From: Gemmatimonadota bacterium
GTDB taxonomy: Bacteria; Gemmatimonadota; Gemmatimonadetes; Gemmatimonadales; Gemmatimonadaceae
DNA: 9,584 bases
Assembly (NCBI GenBank): GCA_028287225.1
Contig: JAQBPZ010000149.1
Location: forward strand, 1-9,584
Direction of reading: 5' to 3'
Made by a program: the position numbers and the translations under genes. Position 1 is the first letter of the stretch, and each line of letters opens with the position of its first letter. The notes under the pieces were generated by a model. The model had not been told where the DNA came from. It saw only the letters and a list, made by a program, of their open reading frames with translations, and searched no databases. Positions 5,923 to 9,584 of the stretch are shown piece after piece.

Positions 5923-5938
5923 CGGCATGGCCCCTGCT
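5923..5938 (+). promoter_or_regulatory. Candidate sigma-54 (-24/-12) promoter of the ECF sigma gene
   Basis: CGGCATGGCCCCTGCT contains GG (5924-5925), exactly ten bases, then GC (5936-5937). It keeps GGCA and TGC of the sigma-54 consensus TGGCAC-N5-TTGCW. The transcript would start near 5949, leaving an untranslated leader of about 80 bases before ATG 6032. Support is strengthened by the upstream dyads and the IHF-like site. It is a motif call only. Confidence 0.45.
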
Positions 5939-5968
5939 TTAGTAGAGGCCAAAGAGAGCGACGAAAAA

Positions 5969-5996
5969 GGAGCGATACAACGATTCTGTGTCGTCT
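5969..5996 (+). promoter_or_regulatory. Possible ECF-type promoter (autoregulation)
   Basis: GGAGCG (5969-5974), 17 bases, then CGTCT (5992-5996, followed by GA) resembles the ECF pattern GGAAC-N16/17-CGTC. The -35 word differs from the consensus and the spacing is slightly long. Its position, about 35 bases before the sigma gene, would suit autoregulation by the ECF factor. Weak evidence. Confidence 0.25.
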
Positions 5997-6031
5997 GAGA
6001 GCACGCCTACGAAGCATTGGGGGCTAGGGAA

Positions 6032-6667
6032 ATGGCTGACATCGCAATGAAGCGGGTTGTCCAGAAGGGACCGACGATCCGCGAACAGCTTCGCGCGATG
6101 GACGATGCGGAAGTCGTCACATCGTTCCTGGGCGGGGAGGAGCGCGCCTTCCAGGAGCTCGTCGAGCGCTATCAGACGCGCCTGCTCAACTTCATCTACC
6201 GGACGATCGGTGACCGCGAGAAGGCCGAGGACCTGGTCCAGGAAGTCTTCATCCGGGTCTACCGGCACCTGCACCGCTTCGACCGCACCAAGAAGTTCTC
6301 CACGTGGGCGTACACGATCGCGTCCAACCTGGCCAAGAACGAGCTCCGCAACCGTTCGCGGAACCCGCTGGTGCTGTTCCAGACCATCAAGGGCAGCTGG
6401 GACGACGACGATCGCCCGCTGCAGTTCGAGGACACGACGGCTCGGCCGGACGACCTCTATCGCAAGCGCCACCTGCGCGAGCTGGTGGCCGAGACGGTCG
6501 CGAAGCTGCCGGAGCACCACCGCCAGGTGTTCGTCCTGCGGGAGCTCGAGGGCAAGTCGTACGAGGAGATCGCCGAGATCACGGACTGCAACCTCGGCAC
6601 GGTGAAGAGCCGCCTGAACCGGGCGCGCAACGCCTTCGCCGAGATCATCGAGCCGTGGATGGATTGA
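6032..6667 (+). CDS. RNA polymerase sigma factor, ECF (sigma-70 family, RpoE-like)
   Basis: The protein has 211 residues. Region sigma-2 covers about residues 46-111: VERYQTRLLNFIYRTIGD, then EKAEDLVQEVFIRVYRHL, which contacts core polymerase, and FSTWAYTIASNLAKNELR, which recognises the -10 element. An acidic linker (GSWDDDD, 121-127) follows. Region sigma-4 covers about 152-203, with the helix-turn-helix YEEIAEITDCNLGTVKSRL for -35 recognition. There is no sigma-1 or sigma-3 domain, as in ECF factors. I start at ATG 6032 (GGGGG and AGGGA upstream). A TTG at 6017 would add five residues, and ATG 6047 is also possible. The next gene encodes a zinc-binding anti-sigma factor, its expected partner. 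They are separated by 232 bases with a strong hairpin rather than overlapping. Upstream DNA suggests sigma-54 control, which would be unusual for an ECF factor. Confidence 0.93.
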   Translation: MADIAMKRVVQKGPTIREQLRAMDDAEVVTSFLGGEERAFQELVERYQTRLLNFIYRTIGDREKAEDLVQEVFIRVYRHLHRFDRTKKFSTWAYTIASNLAKNELRNRSRNPLVLFQTIKGSWDDDDRPLQFEDTTARPDDLYRKRHLRELVAETVAKLPEHHRQVFVLRELEGKSYEEIAEITDCNLGTVKSRLNRARNAFAEIIEPWMD

Positions 6668-6685
6668 CCTGAGGCCTGGGGTCAT

Positions 6686-6795
6686 GAAGGGCGTTTGCAG
6701 TTGAAGGGCGTTTGCAGTTTGCGGTGAGCGGTGAGCGGTCAGGCCTCGGGAGGCTTCTACCGCCAACTGCTCACCGCAAACCGCAAACGCCCTTC
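6686..6795. repeat. Intergenic element E3: tandem 17-mers plus a 27-bp inverted repeat
   Basis: GAAGGGCGTTTGCAGTT occurs twice in tandem (6686-6702 and 6703-6719). The second copy starts an inverted repeat whose arms are 6703-6729 and 6769-6795, identical at 26 of 27 positions. The loop holds two further heptamer units (GCGGTGA 6728-6734, GCGGTCA 6735-6741, after GCGGTGA at 6721-6727) and a small inner hairpin GCCT-CGGG-AGGC (6743-6754). In RNA this is a very stable stem between the sigma and anti-sigma coding regions, with no T-tract after it. It could slow transcription, protect the upstream mRNA end or simply be a dispersed repeat. Confidence 0.8.
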
Positions 6796-6870
6796 TGCCG
6801 GCTGGACTGCCGGCCGGAACCCCACCCGGTCCCACGGGTACGGAAGGCACGGACACGAGGGACCCCCCCC

Positions 6871-6903
6871 ATGCCTTCACCATCATCCCCATCAACCGCA
6901 TGA
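6871..6903 (+). CDS. Possible 10-residue leader ORF coupled to the anti-sigma gene
   Basis: ATG 6871 opens a ten-codon frame, MPSPSSPSTA, whose TGA (6901-6903) overlaps the anti-sigma ATG (6900-6902). A GAGGG sequence lies nine bases upstream, with a run of eight C in between, whereas the anti-sigma start has no Shine-Dalgarno sequence of its own. The arrangement would let ribosomes finishing the leader restart on the anti-sigma frame. It is too short to be sure of; the Ser/Pro content has no known meaning. Confidence 0.35.
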   Translation: MPSPSSPSTA

Positions 6904-7436
6904 ACTGTCGGGAGTTTCGCCGCAAGCACGACGCGTATGTCGACGACACCCTGAGCGGGGTGAACGTGGACGCGATGACGCTCCACCTCCGGTTCTGCGC
7001 GGACTGCGCCCGGGTGGACACGCGAGTGCGGCGCGCGCTGCTGCTGGCGCACAACCTTCCGATGATCGAGCCCTCCGCCGCGTTCGGCGAGCGTCTCCAG
7101 ACCCGGCTGCGCCAGGAGCGCGCCATCATGGCTGGACATGCAGGCCGTCACGGTATGGATGCGGGCCGCTGGCGTACCCTCTCGACGGGGACGTACGCGG
7201 CCCTCGCCGCAGGGGTGCTCGCCACCGCGAGCCTCGCGCTCACCATGGCCCGCCTGTCGGCCGCGGACGACGCGATCCGCCTGGCGCCGGTCGTCGCCAC
7301 CCTCCCCGAGCGCGCCCCGGTCGCCCTGGCCTCGTCGGCGATGGTGGCCTCGATGCCGGGCGGATTCTCGGTCTGGCCCGCGGTGTTCGTCGCCCAGCAG
7401 GGCGCGTGGCATTTCGCGGACGACGCGATGAAATAG
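6900..7436 (+). CDS. Zinc-binding transmembrane anti-sigma factor (zf-HC2/ZAS type)
   Basis: The protein has 178 residues. The anti-sigma zinc motif HxxxCxxC is present as HLRFCADC (His29, Cys33, Cys36), and Cys3 in MNCREF is at the usual fourth-ligand region. This N-terminal cytosolic domain would hold the ECF sigma factor inactive. A single transmembrane helix follows at about residues 98-117 (TYAALAAGVLATASLALTMA). The roughly 60-residue tail, poor in charges and rich in Val/Ala/Pro, would lie outside the membrane and could be the signal-sensing or protease-sensitive part. The start at 6900 has no ribosome binding site and overlaps a small leader ORF. Partnership with the adjacent sigma factor is inferred from gene order, a standard pairing for these families. 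Confidence 0.82.
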   Translation: MNCREFRRKHDAYVDDTLSGVNVDAMTLHLRFCADCARVDTRVRRALLLAHNLPMIEPSAAFGERLQTRLRQERAIMAGHAGRHGMDAGRWRTLSTGTYAALAAGVLATASLALTMARLSAADDAIRLAPVVATLPERAPVALASSAMVASMPGGFSVWPAVFVAQQGAWHFADDAMK

Positions 7437-7673
7437 GTGAACTGCCGGGCGCTCGCCGCTGCGCGGCTTCGCTTGGCGGGCGGTCGGCGTGGAACGCCTC
7501 CCTTGGCTGGCGCGTGACCGTCGCTGCGCTCGGTCTACCGCTTGACGGGCGCTCGCGCTGCTCGCGTGGCGGAAACCCCTCGGCAGTACCGGCAAGGGCG
7601 GCGTAGCCGCCCGCCAAGGGTCGCGTTCCCCGCGACCCGCGCGTCAAGGCGCGCTGCGCGCGCCGCCCGGCCG
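7437..7673. repeat. Hairpin-rich GC spacer (element E4)
   Basis: No convincing gene lies here. ACTGCCG (7441-7447) just after the anti-sigma stop is inverted as CGGCAGT (7581-7587). Perfect hairpins include GGGCGGC-gta-GCCGCCC (7596-7612), GGCGCGC-tgc-GCGCGCC (7648-7664), TCGCG-N5-CGCGA (7621-7635) and GCCGC-tgc-GCGGC. Imperfect direct repeats of the words CGGGCGCTCGC and CGCTTGgCGGGCG run through the first half. None of the hairpins is followed by a T-tract. It looks like clustered REP-type sequence between the anti-sigma gene and holA. Confidence 0.55.
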
Positions 7674-7679
7674 TATATT
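7674..7679 (+). promoter_or_regulatory. Possible -10 box giving a leaderless holA transcript
   Basis: TATATT is the only AT-rich hexamer in a very GC-rich stretch. It ends five bases before the holA ATG, so a transcript would start at or next to the A of the start codon. No Shine-Dalgarno sequence is present and no -35 is recognisable. Plausible but weak. Confidence 0.3.
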
Positions 7680-7684
7680 GCTTC

Positions 7685-8737
7685 ATGGCTTCCGCTGGCG
7701 AAAAGGCGCTCCACGCAGCGATCAAGAAGGGGTCGTTCGACCCCGTCTACTTCTTCTTCGGGGACGACGACTTCCTGAAGGATGCGCGCGTGAAGGAGGT
7801 CATCGAGGCCGCCATCGATCCGGCGACGCGCGACTTCAACCTCGAGATCCGGCGCGGCAACGAGATCGATCCCGAGGCGCTCGACTCGCTGCTGAGCACC
7901 CCGCCGATGCTCGCCGAGCGGCGCGTCGTCGTGGTGCGCGAGGTGGACAAGCTGAAGAAGGACGCGCGCAAGCTGCTCGACGCCTACCTGAAGCGGCCGG
8001 CCGCCGATACCGTGCTGCTGCTCGTCGCCCCCGCCGGCGCCAAGGCCGACAAGCCGCTCGCCGACCGCAGCGTGGCCGTGGAGTTCGCGCCGCTCACGGC
8101 CGACCGCGTGCTCAAGTGGATCACGTACCACGCCGGCACCGTGCTGGAGCGGCCCATCACCGCCGACGCCGCCACGCTGCTCATCGAGGCCGTGGGCACC
8201 GACCTCGCGCAGCTCGCCGTGGAGCTGGAGAAGCTCGCGTCCTATTCGGTGCACGAGATAGACGAGGCCGCGGTTACCGCCGTGGTCGGCGTGCGGCGCG
8301 GCGAGTCCGTGGGCGCCCTGCTCGACGCGGTCGCCGCGCGCGACGTGGGCGCGGCGCTCGGCCTGATCCCGGGCGTGCTCCAGCAGCCGAAGACCAGCGC
8401 GGTGTCGATCGTGATGAACCTCACGACGCAGACGCTCGCCCTGGCATATGGTGTAGCGGCGCGCGATTCGGGCACCTCGCCGCGCGCCATGTTCAACGAG
8501 TACATGGGGCTGCTCAAGGAGACCGGCGCCTTTCCGGGCCGGCCGTGGGGCGAGGCGGTGAACGCGTGGGCGCGGCACACGGAGCGGTGGACCGCTCCGA
8601 TGCTCGACGTGGCCCTCCACGACCTGCTCACCGCCGACGCGGCGCTCAAGGAGACGCGCCTCTCGTCCGACGAACAGCTCCTCACCTCGCTCATTCTCGC
8701 GCTCTGCGGCGCCGGCGCCTCGCGCCGGGCCGCCTGA
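7685..8737 (+). CDS. holA: DNA polymerase III delta subunit
   Basis: The protein has 350 residues, the usual length. The N-terminal part has the delta-family signature FDPVYFFFGDDDFLKDARVK (residues 18-37), the equivalent of the clamp-opening domain. Further landmarks are LLSTPPMLAERRVVVVREVD (69-88), LLLVAPAGAKADK in domain II, VGTDLAQLAVELEKLASYS and the C-terminal helical collar domain ending SSDEQLLTSLILALC. There is no P-loop or zinc motif, as expected for delta, which lacks ATPase activity. The subunit opens the beta sliding clamp within the clamp-loader complex during replication. The start has no ribosome binding site but directly follows a TATATT. The next gene begins 31 bases downstream and may be co-transcribed. 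Confidence 0.9.
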   Translation: MASAGEKALHAAIKKGSFDPVYFFFGDDDFLKDARVKEVIEAAIDPATRDFNLEIRRGNEIDPEALDSLLSTPPMLAERRVVVVREVDKLKKDARKLLDAYLKRPAADTVLLLVAPAGAKADKPLADRSVAVEFAPLTADRVLKWITYHAGTVLERPITADAATLLIEAVGTDLAQLAVELEKLASYSVHEIDEAAVTAVVGVRRGESVGALLDAVAARDVGAALGLIPGVLQQPKTSAVSIVMNLTTQTLALAYGVAARDSGTSPRAMFNEYMGLLKETGAFPGRPWGEAVNAWARHTERWTAPMLDVALHDLLTADAALKETRLSSDEQLLTSLILALCGAGASRRAA

Positions 8738-8768
8738 CCCGCGCTCCCGCTCTTCCCGGATGGTCCTG

Positions 8769-9584
8769 ATGCGCCCTCTCGTCTCCCGCCTCGCGCTCGC
8801 CCTCTCCGTCGCCCTCGTCGTGGCGCCCGCTGCGCACGCGCAGGTGGCGCCCGCGCCGGCGCCGCCCACACCGATGCCGCGTCCCGCGAACGATTCGCTG
8901 TATCGCCGCGCGCGCCGCATGGTGCTCGACGGCAACGGCGTCGCCGGCCGCGCGCTCGTGGACTCCCTGCTCGCCGCGGCCACTCCGGAGACCTCCGCGT
9001 ACGGCGACGCGCTGTACTGGCGCGGCGCCCTCGCGCCGACGCTCGCCGAGGCGGAGCGCGACTACCGCCGGGTGATCGTGGAGTACCCGCTCGCCTTCTA
9101 CGCCGACGACGCGCTGCTCGCCATCGCGGAGCTGGAGCAGGGGCGCGGCGATCGTGCCGGCGCGCTGGCGCACCTGCTGCGCTTCGTGAAGGAGCATCCC
9201 GCCAGCCCCGCGCGCGGCATCGCCGCACTCGGCGCGGCGCGGCTCGCGTTCGAGCAGCGCGACACGCGCGTGGGCTGCGCGATGATCGCCGAGGCGCGCG
9301 CCTCGGTGGCGCCGGGCGACGTGGAGCTCACGAACCAGATCGCGTACTACCGCGCGCAGTGCCCGGCCACGCCACCGGCGACGGTGGCGAAGATGGGCTC
9401 CGTGCCGACGCGCGCCGCGACCCCGGTGGATACGCAGACCACCGCGACGAAGTCCGGCGTGCCGCGCGTGCAGCCCGAGCCGCTGCCCCCGACGCCGGTG
9501 ACGGCGGAGATCGCACGCGCCGACAGCGCACAGGCGAAGCCGCCCGCCCGCGTGCCCGTTCCCACGCCGACCACGCGCACCCCC
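8769..9584 (+). CDS. Exported TPR-like protein with Pro-rich linker, C-terminus cut by window edge
   Basis: The frame opens at ATG 8769 and stays open for 272 codons to the window end. A signal peptide is clear: MRPLVSR, then a hydrophobic core (LALALSVALVVAP), then AHA before QVAP with predicted cleavage after residue 24. Residues 45-190 are helical with a TPR/YbgF-like feel: SLYRRARRMVLDGNG, YGDALYWRGA, AEAERDYRRVIVEYPLAFYADDALLAIAEL and LRFVKEHPASPAR. From about 198 onward the chain is a Pro/Thr/Ala-rich linker. In this setting such linkers often lead to a C-terminal SPOR domain, but that part is outside the window, so it is only an expectation. Two cysteines (VGC and AQC) might form a disulfide. 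The role is probably in the periplasm or envelope. It follows holA by 31 bases. Confidence 0.78.
   Translation, partial: MRPLVSRLALALSVALVVAPAAHAQVAPAPAPPTPMPRPANDSLYRRARRMVLDGNGVAGRALVDSLLAAATPETSAYGDALYWRGALAPTLAEAERDYRRVIVEYPLAFYADDALLAIAELEQGRGDRAGALAHLLRFVKEHPASPARGIAALGAARLAFEQRDTRVGCAMIAEARASVAPGDVELTNQIAYYRAQCPATPPATVAKMGSVPTRAATPVDTQTTATKSGVPRVQPEPLPPTPVTAEIARADSAQAKPPARVPVPTPTTRTP

Noticed and set aside
7535..8983. 482-codon minus-strand frame opposite holA
   Set aside because: It is antisense to a clear holA gene and to the E4 hairpins, with low-complexity translation.

Overview
The window looks like chromosomal DNA of a high-GC bacterium. I lean towards Gemmatimonadota (a Gemmatimonas/Gemmatirosa-like genome). 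That rests on recalled similarity of the zinc protease pair, the ECF sigma/anti-sigma genes and the holA neighbourhood, and on G-rich heptamer repeats between genes; no database search was possible. Most coding DNA is very GC-rich. Positions 1 to about 540 are clearly lower: four 60-base rows I counted there range from 47 to 60 % G+C. Several starts have no convincing Shine-Dalgarno sequence.

Layout. (1) Positions 1-294, minus strand: a two-gene operon cut by the window edge. It has a 63-residue protein of unknown function with a good ribosome binding site, then the start of a membrane protein joined to it by an ATGA overlap. (2) 542-1153, plus strand and divergent from that operon: a TetR-type regulator. 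(3) 1146-1440: a composite, palindromic repeat element. (4) 1469-5528: a run of four plus-strand genes. These are a membrane-anchored YdcF/DUF218 protein, a catalytic M16 zinc protease subunit, a non-catalytic M16 partner, and an ADP-ribose-pyrophosphatase-like Nudix hydrolase. The last three are joined by ATGA overlaps. (5) 5531-5744: a second repeat element with twelve perfect heptamers. (6) 5770-6030: a regulatory region with what look like an activator site, an IHF site and a sigma-54 promoter. (7) 6032-7436: an ECF sigma factor and its zinc-binding, membrane-anchored anti-sigma factor. They are separated by a 27-bp inverted repeat and a ten-codon leader ORF that overlaps the anti-sigma start. 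(8) 7437-7673: a hairpin-rich spacer. (9) 7685 to the end: DNA polymerase III delta (holA), then an exported TPR-like protein that runs off the window.

How parts fit together. The two M16 proteins complement each other: one has the HxxEH zinc site, the other lacks it but has the Arg/Tyr pair, so they probably form a heterodimer. The sigma/anti-sigma pair is a stress-type module. Its upstream DNA suggests the ECF sigma gene is itself under sigma-54 control, possibly with autoregulation.

The most unusual theme is a set of four intergenic elements (about 1146-1440, 5531-5744, 6686-6795 and 7437-7673). Each lies just after a gene, is rich in palindromes, and carries AACTGC/GCAGTT-type words in inverted orientation. 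The first two share a 44-base block at 40 identical positions. I could not identify a transposase, CRISPR array, rRNA or tRNA.
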